64,000 nucleotides of DNA from Rhizobium tropici CIAT 899. GTDB taxonomy: Bacteria; Pseudomonadota; Alphaproteobacteria; Rhizobiales; Rhizobiaceae. Of the stretch, positions 51,168 to 61,096 are shown piece by piece. The position numbers were made by a program, and so were the translations under genes. Location of the stretch: assembly GCF_000330885.1 (NCBI RefSeq), contig NC_020062.1:1124374-1188373 (forward strand). The letters run 5' to 3'. The notes beneath the pieces are model-generated. The model was not told where the DNA came from and made no database searches. It saw only the letters and a program-made list of their open reading frames with translations. Positions within the stretch are counted from its first letter, which is position 1. Each line of letters opens with the position of its first letter.

Positions 51168-51938
51168 TCAGAGTTTGGCGGCGCACTTGGCGAGAATGTC
51201 GAGATAGCCCTCGACGTTCCAGGCCGAGCGGCCGATGAAGAGCCCGTCTACGTGCGGGCAGGATATGAGTTCTTCACAGTTTTGCGGATTGACGGATCCG
51301 CCGTAGAGGCAGGGAATCTTTCGACCGACCACGTCTTGCGCGACCGCAATGATTTCCGCCTGGCGCGCGTCGGCATAGGATGGCTCGGCTGGAATGCCCT
51401 TTTCCCCGATCGCCCAGACAGGCTCGTAGGCAAGCAGGATATCGGCCTGCTTTTGGGCATCCGAAAGCTTCGACAGAGCGCCGACGACCTGCTCGCTGAG
51501 GATCTCCGTTGCACGGCCGCTTTCACGATCGGCCAGCGTTTCGCCGATGCAAATCAACGGTATCAAGCCATGACGGACGGCCGCCTCTGTCTTGAGGCCG
51601 ACGGTTTCGTTGGTCTCGCCAAAATACTCGCGACGCTCCGAATGGCCGAGCTCGACGATATCGAGATTGCAATCCTTCAGCATCAACGGCGAGATTTCCC
51701 CCGTCCACGCACCGTGGTCGGCCCAATGCATGTTCTGAGCGCCTACCTTGACGGAGCTTTCCGAGAGGATCGACTTAACTTCCCGCACGGCTGTGAAGGG
51801 TGGAATGACAAAGCGCTGGATGCGAGGATCCCGAAGAGCATCGGCGGCACGCAAGGCGTCAGCGAAGGCGCGGGCCTCGGCAAGCGTCTTGTTCATCTTC
51901 CAGCTGGTGCCGATCCAATAGCGTGGCTTCTCTGTCAT
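51168..51938 (-). CDS. eryH: D-3-tetrulose-4-phosphate isomerase (TIM-like)
   Basis: 256 residues, triosephosphate isomerase fold with all catalytic residues: K14 (TSWKMN), H99 (ELGHSERR) and E172 (AYEPVWAIG). Location in the erythritol operon points to EryH/TpiB, which acts on four-carbon ketose phosphates, rather than glycolytic TpiA. Its ATG overlaps the DeoR stop (ATGA), so the genes are translationally coupled. Confidence 0.88.
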   Translation of the reverse strand: MTEKPRYWIGTSWKMNKTLAEARAFADALRAADALRDPRIQRFVIPPFTAVREVKSILSESSVKVGAQNMHWADHGAWTGEISPLMLKDCNLDIVELGHSERREYFGETNETVGLKTEAAVRHGLIPLICIGETLADRESGRATEILSEQVVGALSKLSDAQKQADILLAYEPVWAIGEKGIPAEPSYADARQAEIIAVAQDVVGRKIPCLYGGSVNPQNCEELISCPHVDGLFIGRSAWNVEGYLDILAKCAAKL

Positions 51939-52711
51939 GTCATATCCTGGTTCGAGGCGATGGTAAGAGCGATGCCGTCGCGGCGAAATTGCTCGAGGAT
52001 GTCGGCATCAGGTGCGCGATCGGTAATTACGGCGTCGAAATCAGTCAGATCGGCCATTACGTGCAGTGCGGTATGGCCGATGCGCTGATGGCTGACGAGC
52101 AAGCAGTTCTTGGCCGCCGATGCGATCATCGCCCGTTTGGTGCGCACGACGTTATCGTCCATGTGATAGGCGAGCTTGCCGGAAACGGCTGGCGTCGACA
52201 AGAAGGCGATGTCGGCCCGCAGCCGCGACAATGCCTCCTCTGTAACGACGCCCAGAAAAGCATTGAACTTTGCGGAATAGATGCCGCCGAGCGCTATCAG
52301 GGTGATGCCGCTTTCGTTCTTCATCCGATCGATGATCGCGGCATTGTTGGTGATTAGCGTCAACGGCCGCTTCTGCAGCAGCATCTCGCCCAAAACTGCC
52401 GCCATCGACCCATCGTTGATCATTACGGTCATGCCGGGCTCGACCAGTTCCAGCGCCGTGCGCGCCATGGCGAGCTTCTCGTCATGACCCTGGCGCTCGC
52501 GGAACCGGAAATCACTTTCGAACTGGGTGCCGGCATCGATGGTCGCGCCGCCCCGGACCTTGCGCAGCACGCCGGCCTGTTCGAGATCATCGAGATCGCG
52601 ATGGATCGTCATCTTGGACACGACGAAGCGGTCAGCGAGATCGTCGAGATCGACGGTCTTGTGCTCGACGAGCAGATTGATGATCGATTGCTGGCGCTCT
52701 TCGCGTTTCAC
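51935..52711 (-). CDS. DeoR/GlpR-family regulator in the erythritol operon
   Basis: 258 residues. N-terminal DeoR helix-turn-helix: KREERQQSIINLLVEHKTVDLDDLADRFVVSKMTIHRDLDDLEQAGVLRKVRGGA. The C-terminal DeoR sensor domain (MTVMINDGSMAAVLGEMLLQKRPLTLITNNAAI...) binds phosphorylated sugars. In rhizobial erythritol loci a DeoR gene accompanies eryH and eryI. It is between eryD and eryH on the same strand, with a 4-nt overlap to eryH. Confidence 0.88.
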   Translation of the reverse strand: MKREERQQSIINLLVEHKTVDLDDLADRFVVSKMTIHRDLDDLEQAGVLRKVRGGATIDAGTQFESDFRFRERQGHDEKLAMARTALELVEPGMTVMINDGSMAAVLGEMLLQKRPLTLITNNAAIIDRMKNESGITLIALGGIYSAKFNAFLGVVTEEALSRLRADIAFLSTPAVSGKLAYHMDDNVVRTKRAMIASAAKNCLLVSHQRIGHTALHVMADLTDFDAVITDRAPDADILEQFRRDGIALTIASNQDMT

Positions 52712-52827
52712 CTTGCACTCCGGCCTTTGGCCCGAAATGGAATTCAGGAGAGATATAACATCAAAATCTCACAAATCAACATTTCTGTTGTTATATTGAG
52801 ATGAACTCCTGTTTGCTGCCGCTGGCA

Positions 52828-53772
52828 TCACACCTCATCCTTTAGGAGTGCCCGCGCCGTTTTCTCATCCGTTATCAGACCGTATAGACAGCGGCTCTTG
52901 AGGACGGCGCGGATGGCCTCGACCTTCGGCAATCCGCCTGAGAGCGCGACCAGCCGCTCGCCCTTGATGCGCGGCAGGGAGGCAGACAATGTGCGCGAGG
53001 TCAGCGTCGTCTCAAGTATATTGCCATCGCCATCGAAGAAATGGCCGAGAATTTCGCCGACGCCCCCGGCCGCCGTGATCTCCTTGATCTCCTTCGGCTC
53101 GACCATGCCCGACAAGACGAGCTGGGCATCGGTATCGACGGTGCCGAGACCGACGAGCTTGAGATCGGCACCGTTTGCAAGGTCGAAGACTTCCTTTACG
53201 CCGCGCTGCGCAAGCAGCACATCGCGGTCTTCCCGTGTATTGGCGAAGAAGGGCACTGGCATGACATGCGACTGCATGCCGGTCTTTTCGGCTATGCGGT
53301 GCATCACGTCATAGGGGTTGGCTGCATAGTTACGCGTCAGGCCGCCGAGCAGCGAGACGAAACGTAAATCCTTGGCGCTGACGCGCGACAGATGATGGAC
53401 GGCGGAGGAGAGCGTTCGGCCATGGCCGAGGCCGATCACCCTATTGTTGCCGCTCTCGATCTCGCGCCGCAGGAAGCCGGCTCCCGCCTGACCGAGTGCG
53501 CGAAACTCGAAGCCTTCCTCGCCCAGATCGGGTGCGACTTCGCAATATTGCAGCCCGAAGCGAGCCGAAAGTTTGGATTCCAACTCGACACATTCGACGA
53601 TATCGCCATCGATCGTCACCTTGACGACGCCTTCGGCAACCGCGCGCGCAATCAGCCTATGCGCCTTCACCGAAGGAACGCCGAGACGTTTCGCCACTTC
53701 GGACTGCGTCAGCCCGCCTGCATAGTGCAACCATGCCGCCCGCACGGCGAGCGAAGCATCCGCATCCGTCAT
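52828..53772 (-). CDS. eryD: SorC-family regulator of erythritol catabolism
   Basis: 314 residues. Helix-turn-helix AAWLHYAGGLTQSEVAKRLGVPSVKAHRLIARAVAEGVVKV followed by the SorC sugar-binding domain (NNRVIGLGHGRTLSSAVHHL ... LVGLGTVDTDAQLVLSGMV ... LVALSGGLPKVEAIRAVLKS). Brucella EryD is the repressor of the ery operon and is relieved by erythritol. The start at 53772 follows AAGGGAA. It lies 127 bp after eryC and 116 bp before the DeoR gene. Confidence 0.9.
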   Translation of the reverse strand: MTDADASLAVRAAWLHYAGGLTQSEVAKRLGVPSVKAHRLIARAVAEGVVKVTIDGDIVECVELESKLSARFGLQYCEVAPDLGEEGFEFRALGQAGAGFLRREIESGNNRVIGLGHGRTLSSAVHHLSRVSAKDLRFVSLLGGLTRNYAANPYDVMHRIAEKTGMQSHVMPVPFFANTREDRDVLLAQRGVKEVFDLANGADLKLVGLGTVDTDAQLVLSGMVEPKEIKEITAAGGVGEILGHFFDGDGNILETTLTSRTLSASLPRIKGERLVALSGGLPKVEAIRAVLKSRCLYGLITDEKTARALLKDEV

Positions 53773-53898
53773 CGTCCGTTCCCTTTCATTTCCATAGGCA
53801 TAGTCCCTCGCCTGTTCTCTCCGGCCATAGTGTCCGATCCGGCCACCTCCTCGAAAGAATTTGGTACCTGATGAATCGGGACTCGGCCGCTCCACCGG

Positions 53899-54831
53899 CT
53901 AGATATGCAAGTCACCAGCGCCCGTGTCGATATGAGGCGCCCAGAAGGCGACACTTTCGGCAATCTGCGCGATGACCTGGCGATCGTTGGGCTCGCGCTC
54001 CTTGAACGACAATTCCAGGCAGATTTCATTGTCCTTGGCACCGCCTTCCGCGAAAGCCTTGAGCAAAGGTTCGGGCTGAATCCGGCCCTTGGCATTGAAC
54101 TCCGCCGTGAAGGGGCGATGTCCGCCTTTGTCCATCAGGCTCTGCTTGATGTGAATGATCGGAGACACTTTCGGCACGGTACGCGCCCAGGCATAGGGGT
54201 CGTAATCATCGGGATTGGACGACGTGACGTCGCCATGATCGATATCGGCCATCATCCACATCGGAATGGCGAACGGCGCCTTGATTAGCCTGTCCTGCAG
54301 GGAAAGGCAGGCCTCGATCGTCTCGCCGAATTCGCGACCGATGCTCATCGGCTCCCAGAAGATGTAGGAGAGACCGGCAGCCTGGGCATGTTCGGCCACC
54401 TCGCCCCAGCAGTCGATCGCGATCTCGATCAACTCCTCACGCCGGACCGGATCGTCGTAGTCCTTGTAGGTGAAGATCGCGAACTGTGTGCCGACCGAAT
54501 GACCGCCGAGATCGGCGGTGATATCGGCAAAGGTCTTGAACCAGTCAATATAATAGCGACGCACATCCTTGTCCGGGTGGCCGAAATGATTGAGACGGCC
54601 ATAGGGACCGGTCATGCCTGAGGTTACGCGAACGCCGGTGCGTTTCAGGGCTGCCTGCATGTCGCGCGTCAGCCGGCGAATGACCGGTGCCTGCCAGCTC
54701 GGATTGATGAATTCGTGCGTCAACTGCAGATCGCGGATGCGCAGATCGCGCGCAACGGTCTCGATCAGATCGGCCGGCTCGGCAAAGCGATTGACAAGCG
54801 GGTTGGTGTTGAGTGAAAGCGTCAAGGGCAT
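53899..54831 (-). CDS. eryC: L-3-tetrulose-4-phosphate racemase (TIM-barrel)
   Basis: 310 residues of the xylose-isomerase-like superfamily: SLNTNPLVNRFAEPADLIE, GMTGPYGRLNHFGHPD, ADLGGHSVGTQFAIFTYKD, IFWEPMSIGREFGET and ADIDHGDVT, which hold the likely metal ligands (E, D/H). EryC in Brucella interconverts L- and D-3-tetrulose-4-phosphate. It was once annotated as a dehydrogenase, and there is no nucleotide-binding motif here. Located 27 bp after eryB. Confidence 0.88.
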   Translation of the reverse strand: MPLTLSLNTNPLVNRFAEPADLIETVARDLRIRDLQLTHEFINPSWQAPVIRRLTRDMQAALKRTGVRVTSGMTGPYGRLNHFGHPDKDVRRYYIDWFKTFADITADLGGHSVGTQFAIFTYKDYDDPVRREELIEIAIDCWGEVAEHAQAAGLSYIFWEPMSIGREFGETIEACLSLQDRLIKAPFAIPMWMMADIDHGDVTSSNPDDYDPYAWARTVPKVSPIIHIKQSLMDKGGHRPFTAEFNAKGRIQPEPLLKAFAEGGAKDNEICLELSFKEREPNDRQVIAQIAESVAFWAPHIDTGAGDLHI

Positions 54832-54858
54832 GCGTATTCTCCGGCAGGATCTGGTGGT

Positions 54859-56370
54859 TCAGGCGGCCAGCGCCAGTTCGGCGTCGAACCAGGCGGCAAA
54901 AGCTGCTTTCTCTTCAGCCGTCATGCGCAGCCCTTCCTTGGTGCGACGCACGAGCACGTCTTCGGCCGCCTGCGCCCATTCGCAAGCCACGAGATAGCGA
55001 ACCTCAGCTTCATAGAGATTGCCGCCGAAATGGCGGCCGAGCTCAGCAAGCGACGCGGCATTGCCAACGATCTGCTTCGTGCGGGCGCCATAGAGATGGC
55101 CGTAGTGATTGACGAGCGCACGCGGCATCCAGGGATAGGCCGCACGCAGCGTATCGGCAAAGGCGACATAATCGGCATCGGGGATTTCGCCGCCCGGCAG
55201 AACAGCACTCCGCGTCCAGTCGCCACCCATCTTCGGGAAGAATTTCGCAAGCCGCTGCATCGCGTGCTCGGAGAGCTTGCGGAAGGTCGTGATCTTGCCG
55301 CCGAAGACGCTCAGGAGCGGCGCGCCGCCGGTCTCGTCAAGATCGAAGACATAGTCGCGCGTGACAGCAGACGGGTTGCCCTTGCCGTCGTCGAACAGCG
55401 GCCGCACACCGGAGAAGCTTTCCAGAACGTCGGAGCGGCGCAGCTTCTCCTTGAAGTAGCGATTGACCGCCGTGACGAGGTAATCGATTTCCTTCTCGTC
55501 GGCCTTCACGTCCTCCGGCTTGCCCTCGTAGGGAATGTCGGTCGTGCCGATCAGCGCCTTGTCGCCTTCGTAAGGGTTGATGAAGATCACGCGCTTGTCG
55601 TGGTTCTGGACGAGATAGGCCTGCTGGCCGGCCCAGAATTTCGGAACGATGATGTGGCTGCCCTTGACGAGCCGGACGCTGCGCTGGCTGTTCGAGCCGA
55701 CGACACGGCCAATAATGTCGTTGACCCAGGGACCGGCGGCATTGACCAGCACGCGGGCGCGCACCGTCCGCACCTCGCCGGAGCGCTCGCTGCGCATCTG
55801 AATGAGCCAATTACCCTGTTCGCGCCGGGCGCTGACGCAAGCCGTGCGCGTCAAGATCCGCGCGCCCTTGGCGGAAGCGTCGAGAGCGTTGAGAACAACG
55901 AGCCGGGCGTCATCAACCCAACAGTCGGAATATTCAAAGCCCTTCGAATATTGATCCAGGATCGGCGCTCCTTCCGGGTCACGGTGCAGATCGAGCGAGC
56001 GGGTGCCCGGCAGCTTCTTGCGGCCGCCGAGATGATCGTAGAGGAACAGGCCGAGACGCACCAACCATGCGGGACGATCCGTCGGGCTGTGCGGCAGCAC
56101 GAAGCGCATCGGCCAGATGATGTGGCTGGCCGAGTTCAACAGCACCTCACGTTCGATCAGTGCCTCGCGCACCAGGCGGAATTCATAATATTCAAGGTAA
56201 CGCAGGCCGCCATGCACGAGCTTACCGGAGCGCGAAGACGTCCCCTCCGCGAGATCACCCTTTTCGCACATGATAACCGAAAGGCCGCGGCCTGCTGCAT
56301 CGCGCGCAATGCCGGCACCATTGATGCCTCCGCCGATCACGAAAAGATCAAAGATTTCCGGTTCCATCAT
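54859..56370 (-). CDS. eryB: Erythritol-4-phosphate dehydrogenase (GlpD-like)
   Basis: 503 residues, FAD-dependent glycerol-3-phosphate dehydrogenase family: DLFVIGGGINGAGIARDAAGRGLSV (FAD fold), SSRSGKLVHGGLRYLE (GlpD signature), VNAAGPWVNDI, FSGVRPLF. In erythritol loci it oxidises L-erythritol-4-phosphate to L-3-tetrulose-4-phosphate. AGGAG lies 6 nt before ATG 56370. The gene lies 92 bp downstream of eryA and is the second gene of the operon. Confidence 0.9.
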   Translation of the reverse strand: MMEPEIFDLFVIGGGINGAGIARDAAGRGLSVIMCEKGDLAEGTSSRSGKLVHGGLRYLEYYEFRLVREALIEREVLLNSASHIIWPMRFVLPHSPTDRPAWLVRLGLFLYDHLGGRKKLPGTRSLDLHRDPEGAPILDQYSKGFEYSDCWVDDARLVVLNALDASAKGARILTRTACVSARREQGNWLIQMRSERSGEVRTVRARVLVNAAGPWVNDIIGRVVGSNSQRSVRLVKGSHIIVPKFWAGQQAYLVQNHDKRVIFINPYEGDKALIGTTDIPYEGKPEDVKADEKEIDYLVTAVNRYFKEKLRRSDVLESFSGVRPLFDDGKGNPSAVTRDYVFDLDETGGAPLLSVFGGKITTFRKLSEHAMQRLAKFFPKMGGDWTRSAVLPGGEIPDADYVAFADTLRAAYPWMPRALVNHYGHLYGARTKQIVGNAASLAELGRHFGGNLYEAEVRYLVACEWAQAAEDVLVRRTKEGLRMTAEEKAAFAAWFDAELALAA

Positions 56371-56462
56371 GTCATGCTCCTAAGGATGCCCTGGTTCAAA
56401 TGCCCTTGGGGCATCTTCAATTCAATCTTTTAAGCCGCGCTCGCTCGCCGGCCTGATAACGG

Positions 56463-58013
56463 CTAGTGCTGGGCCAGCTTGTCCCAAGCGGGCGCAATCG
56501 CCTGGCGCACGTCCTTGTAGGCGTCGAACAAGCGGTCATAGCGCTCGACGTTTTCCTGATCCGGCGCTTCGGCTTCGCCGAGCAGCGGTGTGACCCAGTC
56601 GGCAATGCAACTGTCCATGTCGCGATAAGCCCCGATCGCGACAGCGGCCATCATCGCGACACCCGCGGCTCCCGCCTCCTCGCGATCGGAAATGCGCACC
56701 GGCGCCTTGACGGCGGCCGACAGCGACCCCCGCAGTGCGCGCGACCGGGCAGCTCCTCCCGTGATGCGCAGCTCCGAAGGCATGTCGCCCATGGCGGCAT
56801 AACAATCGCGCGTTGCCATGCCGAGCCCTTCGACGACGGCCCTCAGCATGTCGGCAAAGCCGTGCCTCGTCGAAAGGCCGGTAAAGCCTGCACGCGCATG
56901 GGCATTGACGAAGGGACCGCGCTCGCCGGCCTCGGAAATATAGGGATGATAGAGAAGATTCGTCGGCCGCGCTTCGGCAAACCAGGCGTCGATACGCGGA
57001 ATGAGGTCGGAATAGGAAATCTCGCTCCCGCTTGCGGACATCAGATCTGCCGCAATCTTCAGAATCCAGTCGATATTGATGGTCGCACCCATGTTGGTCT
57101 GGACCTGCGTGACGATACCAGGGATCGGCAGGGCGATCACGTAGCCAGTCCCTTCGTCATTGAGCTGGACATCCGGCACGGCTTTTGCGCGCATATGTAC
57201 GCCCGTCGATCCGATCGTTGAGCAGGCCGCGTTCTGGCCGCCGGTGCGAACTCCGGCGCCAAGTGCGGTCATCACCATGTCGACATAGCCGAGACATACC
57301 GGCGTTCCGGCCAGCAGACCGGCGGCCTTTGCCGCTGTTTCCGTCAAGGGATGGCTGATCTCCGTTCCATCGACGATCTCGGGAAGAAGCGAGCGCCGGC
57401 GGGCAAGGCCGAGCGCATCGATGACAACAAGATCATATTGCCGATTGCGGAAATTGCCGAAAGTGAAGCTTGCCTCGGATGGATCGGTCGCGCGAATGCC
57501 TGTCAGATTGAGATAGAGCCAGTCCTTGCAATGCAGCGCCGTCTCGGCTCGATCGAGAAGCTCAGGCATGAAGCGATCCATATGGGCGAGCTGCGCGCCC
57601 TGCTGGCAGGTATTGAGACCGGTGCCGGTCGCCTCGAAGCGGGCGCGGTTACCCTCCAGGGCGCTCAACCGCGTGACCGTCGATGCTGCGCGGGCATCAA
57701 GCCAAAGCCAGGCATCATCGACGGGCGCATCGCCAGGACCAACAAGCCAGGTGCCATCGCCCTGCCCCGTAACCGCGATCGCAGCCGTCCTGGTGGCAAG
57801 ATTTTCGACCTTCTCCCCAAGCCCGCGCAATGCGCTGACACAGTCCGTCCAGGTCTGGCCGAGCGACTGCGTGACCGATCCGTCTTCACCCGTCCGGTAG
57901 CGATTTCGCGCCGAAGCGGAAGCGATCTGCTTTCCGGTTAAGTCGAAGGCAACCGCCTTCAAAACAGAGGTCCCCGCATCGATCCCGATGATGATCCCGT
58001 CACTCTTAGGCAT
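56463..58013 (-). CDS. eryA: Erythritol kinase
   Basis: 516 residues, FGGY sugar kinase fold: IIIGIDAGTSVLKAVAFDLTG (phosphate 1), ALGAGVRTGGQNAACSTIGSTG, TGQGDGTW, and C-terminal RITGGAARSRALRGSLSAAVKAPVRISDREEAGAAGVAMMA. Phosphorylates erythritol to L-erythritol-4-phosphate, the first step of the pathway. Start at 58013 (MPKSDG) because the nucleotide-binding strand follows at once; the ribosome site is weak. First gene of the ery operon. Confidence 0.9.
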   Translation of the reverse strand: MPKSDGIIIGIDAGTSVLKAVAFDLTGKQIASASARNRYRTGEDGSVTQSLGQTWTDCVSALRGLGEKVENLATRTAAIAVTGQGDGTWLVGPGDAPVDDAWLWLDARAASTVTRLSALEGNRARFEATGTGLNTCQQGAQLAHMDRFMPELLDRAETALHCKDWLYLNLTGIRATDPSEASFTFGNFRNRQYDLVVIDALGLARRRSLLPEIVDGTEISHPLTETAAKAAGLLAGTPVCLGYVDMVMTALGAGVRTGGQNAACSTIGSTGVHMRAKAVPDVQLNDEGTGYVIALPIPGIVTQVQTNMGATINIDWILKIAADLMSASGSEISYSDLIPRIDAWFAEARPTNLLYHPYISEAGERGPFVNAHARAGFTGLSTRHGFADMLRAVVEGLGMATRDCYAAMGDMPSELRITGGAARSRALRGSLSAAVKAPVRISDREEAGAAGVAMMAAVAIGAYRDMDSCIADWVTPLLGEAEAPDQENVERYDRLFDAYKDVRQAIAPAWDKLAQH

Positions 58014-58876
58014 TGGACGCCAACCCCGCCATCCCGCGTCTTGCAACACGAGCGCAAGCAAACATCACAAACATTTTCATTCCTCCCCTTACGACCAAGG
58101 GCATAAGCTATGCTTGTCCGCATTCGTCGTCGCTATATTTGCCACTCCACAGACAGAATGACGAATGAAGCACCACTTAACAGACAATGGATTCACGATT
58201 CATCCGAATGCCGCCCTCATAACACAAAGATATCGCGGCTGCAGTAATAATTTTCTGGTATTGTAATTTTTTTCATATAAAATAGATGAAAATAAACGTC
58301 GCGTCACCGCGGGCAGGAGCAGCGACTGCAATCGAAGAAAATTGACGCAACGAGCGGAGCTCCTCGAAGGGGTCAGCAAGACGCTGCAAAATATGTGTGC
58401 GCCGTTTCCATATTCACCAATTATTTTAATCACTTAAGTAATTTCCCTGCAGTTAAGGCGGCTAAAGCGGCACCGATCGCAGGACGCCCGTAGCGCACCA
58501 ATAGAGCAGCAAGCTTAGGCGCGAAAAAACAGGAAACACTGAAACTCATAGAGGCCCACCGAATACAAAGCGCACTAAATCACGGTTGACAGCCTTAAAG
58601 ATTTATAACATATGAAGTGCAGTTATTAACATACTTATATCACAAATATCGCATAGATGCGGAAAATGTGAAGAGGGCGATTGGAGGAGACAGTCGCCTA
58701 TATGCTGAGGAGGCTCCTGATGTTGAATTTCCCTTTCGGTGACGGCGTAGCCCGGAGCCAAGCGGAACGCGCCCCGCGCCAAATGCGCAGACCCGACTGC
58801 CACTAAGCCGGATCGCGGCACTTTTCTCCCTTTCTCCATCAGGCAATCCGGCTGACATGCCCGAGGTCGTTTGAAC
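58014..58876. other. Divergent ery intergenic region, 863 bp
   Basis: This long AT-rich region separates eryA from the importer genes. No coding region is supported. It holds the inverted repeat 58121-58167 near the eryA side. The middle (58200-58640) is notably AT-rich. Confidence 0.5.
58121..58167. promoter_or_regulatory. Candidate ery operator (spaced inverted repeat)
   Basis: CATTCGTC (58121-58128) and GACGAATG (58160-58167) form a perfect 8-bp inverted repeat with a 31-bp centre, 108-154 bp upstream of eryA. This spacing is usual for SorC-type tetramers or loops; binding by EryD is inference. Confidence 0.4.
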
Positions 58877-59533
58877 ATGAATACGCAAGCTCAATACGCA
58901 ACTGCCAAGCCGACCGGCTCCAAGGTGAAGATCGTCACCGGCATCGCCGCCTTTGTGATCGTGATCGGCGCCATCGCCGCCGATACCAAGGTGGTCAAGA
59001 TCGGCTCCGAACACGACGTGCGCGAACAGGGTTTCCAACCGGACACCTATGGCACTGCCGAATTCCCGAAAGTGCAGGCCGATGTCGAAAAGCGCGCCGT
59101 CGATGCGGTGACGCTCGCCAGTGCGGTTCTCGCCGACAAGAAGGCGGCCGGCGAGAAATATGGCGTCGCGACTACAACCGGTCCCGTTCTTCCCGTCTCC
59201 TTGACGGGCGCCTTCGGCGAACGCAAGGCTAACCTCAACGAATTCAAGGTCGACGGCATGCCTGACGGCATCACCGTTCGCATCCAGACGGGCCCTGCGA
59301 TCAACGGCACCGATCTTCGCGATGCGACTGGCAAGATTGAATTCGGACAATTCACCAACCAGATCGAATATCAGGACGCGGGCTCCGCCATCAACAACGA
59401 GATGAAGAAGGCGACCCTTGGCGGCCTGGACCCTGAAAAGCTGACCGGCAAGACGGCAACAGTCGTCGGAGTCTTCAAGCTCATCAATCCGAAGAACTGG
59501 CTCGTCACCCCGGTAAAGGTCGATGTGAAATGA
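58877..59533 (+). CDS. DUF2291 family protein of the erythritol importer operon
   Basis: 218 residues. One N-terminal membrane segment (VKIVTGIAAFVIVIGAIAADTKVV) suggests an anchored periplasmic protein. The remainder (IGSEHDVREQGFQPDTYGTAEFPKVQADVEKRAVDAVTLASAVLADKKAAGEKYG...GQFTNQIEYQDAGSAIN) matches DUF2291, typically encoded next to sugar ABC importers. Its function is unknown. GAGG at 58863-58866 supports ATG 58877. Its stop overlaps the eryE start by 4 nt (ATGA). Confidence 0.82.
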   Translation: MNTQAQYATAKPTGSKVKIVTGIAAFVIVIGAIAADTKVVKIGSEHDVREQGFQPDTYGTAEFPKVQADVEKRAVDAVTLASAVLADKKAAGEKYGVATTTGPVLPVSLTGAFGERKANLNEFKVDGMPDGITVRIQTGPAINGTDLRDATGKIEFGQFTNQIEYQDAGSAINNEMKKATLGGLDPEKLTGKTATVVGVFKLINPKNWLVTPVKVDVK

Positions 59534-61074
59534 GCCAGGTCCAGAACAATGGCACGCTCACGGGAGAAGTCGTTCTTGCCGCCCGGAACGTTGCCAAATC
59601 CTATGGCAGCGTCCATGCGCTGAAGGGTGTCAATTTCGATATTCGCCGCGGCGAGGTCACCACCCTCTTCGGTGAAAACGGCGCCGGCAAATCCACCCTG
59701 ATGAAGATCCTGTCCGGCGTCATCCAGCCGACATCGGGCGAAATCATCCTCGATGGCGCCCCCATTTCCTTCGCCTCCTCCACGCATGCGCGCGCCTGCG
59801 GCATTTCCATCATCCACCAGGAATTGAGCCTAGCGCCGAACCTCAGCGTCCGTGACAACATCTTCATGGGTCGCGAGATCATGAAGGGAGGCGTGGTCGA
59901 CTTTGCCGAGGAAGAACGCCAGACCCGGGCGCTGATGGAGGAGCTCGAAGAAAATATCGATCCGATGACACCGGTTGAGGATCTGCGTCTCGGCCAGCAA
60001 CAGATCGTGGAGATCGCTCGCGCTCTATCGGTCAATTCCCGCATCCTGATCATGGATGAGCCGACCTCCGCGCTCAGCGCCAGCGAGGTCGAAGTTCTCT
60101 TCAAGGTCATTCGCGACCTGACGAACCGCGGCGTGTCGATCGTCTATATCTCGCATCATCTGGAAGAGGCGCTGCAGATCACCCATCACGCCGTCGTTCT
60201 GCGCGATGGCAACATGACCGCCTATGCCGAGCGCAAGGACATCGATCTCGAATGGATCGTGCGCAACATGGTCGGCGACAATTTTGACCTCGGCAGCCCG
60301 CCGACCGGCCACAGAATGGGCGACGTGGCGCTGACGATCGACAATCTCACGGTTCCTGGCCCTTCGGGCGCCGCCTATAACGCTGTCGATCGCCTATCGC
60401 TTGAAGTCCGCGCCGGCGAAATCGTCTGCATCTACGGTCTGATGGGCGCCGGCCGTACCGAACTGCTCGAATGCGTGGCGGGACGGCTGCGCTCGAGCGG
60501 CGGCCGCGTGCTCCTCGGCAACACGGATGTCGGTGGTCTCAGCATCGCCGGACGCATCGCACAAGGTTTGGTGCTGGTCCCCGAAGACCGACAACGCGAC
60601 GGCCTCGTTCAGACGATGACCGTCGGCTCGAACCTGTCGCTTGCCAGCATCGGCGCCTTTACCAAGGGTCTTTTCACCTCAAGCGGTCGCGAGCGATCGC
60701 TGGTCAGCGACTCCATCCGCAAGGTTCATATCAAGACCGACGGCGGCGACGCGGCAATCGGCTCGCTATCGGGCGGCAACCAGCAGAAGGTTGTCATCGG
60801 CAAAATGTTGGCGACGGCACCTCGCGTGATCCTGCTCGACGAGCCGAGCCGCGGCATCGATATCGGCGCGAAGGCAGAGGTCTTCAAGCTGCTCGCCGAG
60901 CGCGCCAAGGAAGGTCTGGCGGTGATCTATTCGACCTCGGAAGTCGCCGAGTGCCTCAGCATCGCCCATCGCATCATCGTCATGCACCGCGGCAGGATTT
61001 CTGCCGAATTCGGTCCTGATGTCACCAAAGAAAAGATCATGGCCGCCTCCGGCGAAGCAGTGGTCGCGCACTAG
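59530..61074 (+). CDS. eryE: Erythritol ABC importer, ATP-binding protein
   Basis: 514 residues with two ABC domains of the RbsA class. NBD1: GENGAGKST, LRLGQQQIVEIARALS (intact signature), LIMDEPTSAL. NBD2: degenerate P-loop GLMGAGRTELLE, LSGGNQQKVVIGKML, ILLDEPSRGID. It powers the permease EryF. Assignment to erythritol rests on position beside the ery genes; ribose-type importers cannot be told apart by motif. Starts with a 4-nt overlap to the DUF2291 gene. Confidence 0.88.
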   Translation: MSQVQNNGTLTGEVVLAARNVAKSYGSVHALKGVNFDIRRGEVTTLFGENGAGKSTLMKILSGVIQPTSGEIILDGAPISFASSTHARACGISIIHQELSLAPNLSVRDNIFMGREIMKGGVVDFAEEERQTRALMEELEENIDPMTPVEDLRLGQQQIVEIARALSVNSRILIMDEPTSALSASEVEVLFKVIRDLTNRGVSIVYISHHLEEALQITHHAVVLRDGNMTAYAERKDIDLEWIVRNMVGDNFDLGSPPTGHRMGDVALTIDNLTVPGPSGAAYNAVDRLSLEVRAGEIVCIYGLMGAGRTELLECVAGRLRSSGGRVLLGNTDVGGLSIAGRIAQGLVLVPEDRQRDGLVQTMTVGSNLSLASIGAFTKGLFTSSGRERSLVSDSIRKVHIKTDGGDAAIGSLSGGNQQKVVIGKMLATAPRVILLDEPSRGIDIGAKAEVFKLLAERAKEGLAVIYSTSEVAECLSIAHRIIVMHRGRISAEFGPDVTKEKIMAASGEAVVAH

Positions 61075-61096
61075 CCGCATTCATGGAGCACTGATT

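Noticed and set aside
55030-56433. Long plus-strand open frame antisense to eryB
   Set aside because: Shadow of the FAD dehydrogenase gene with no start signal.
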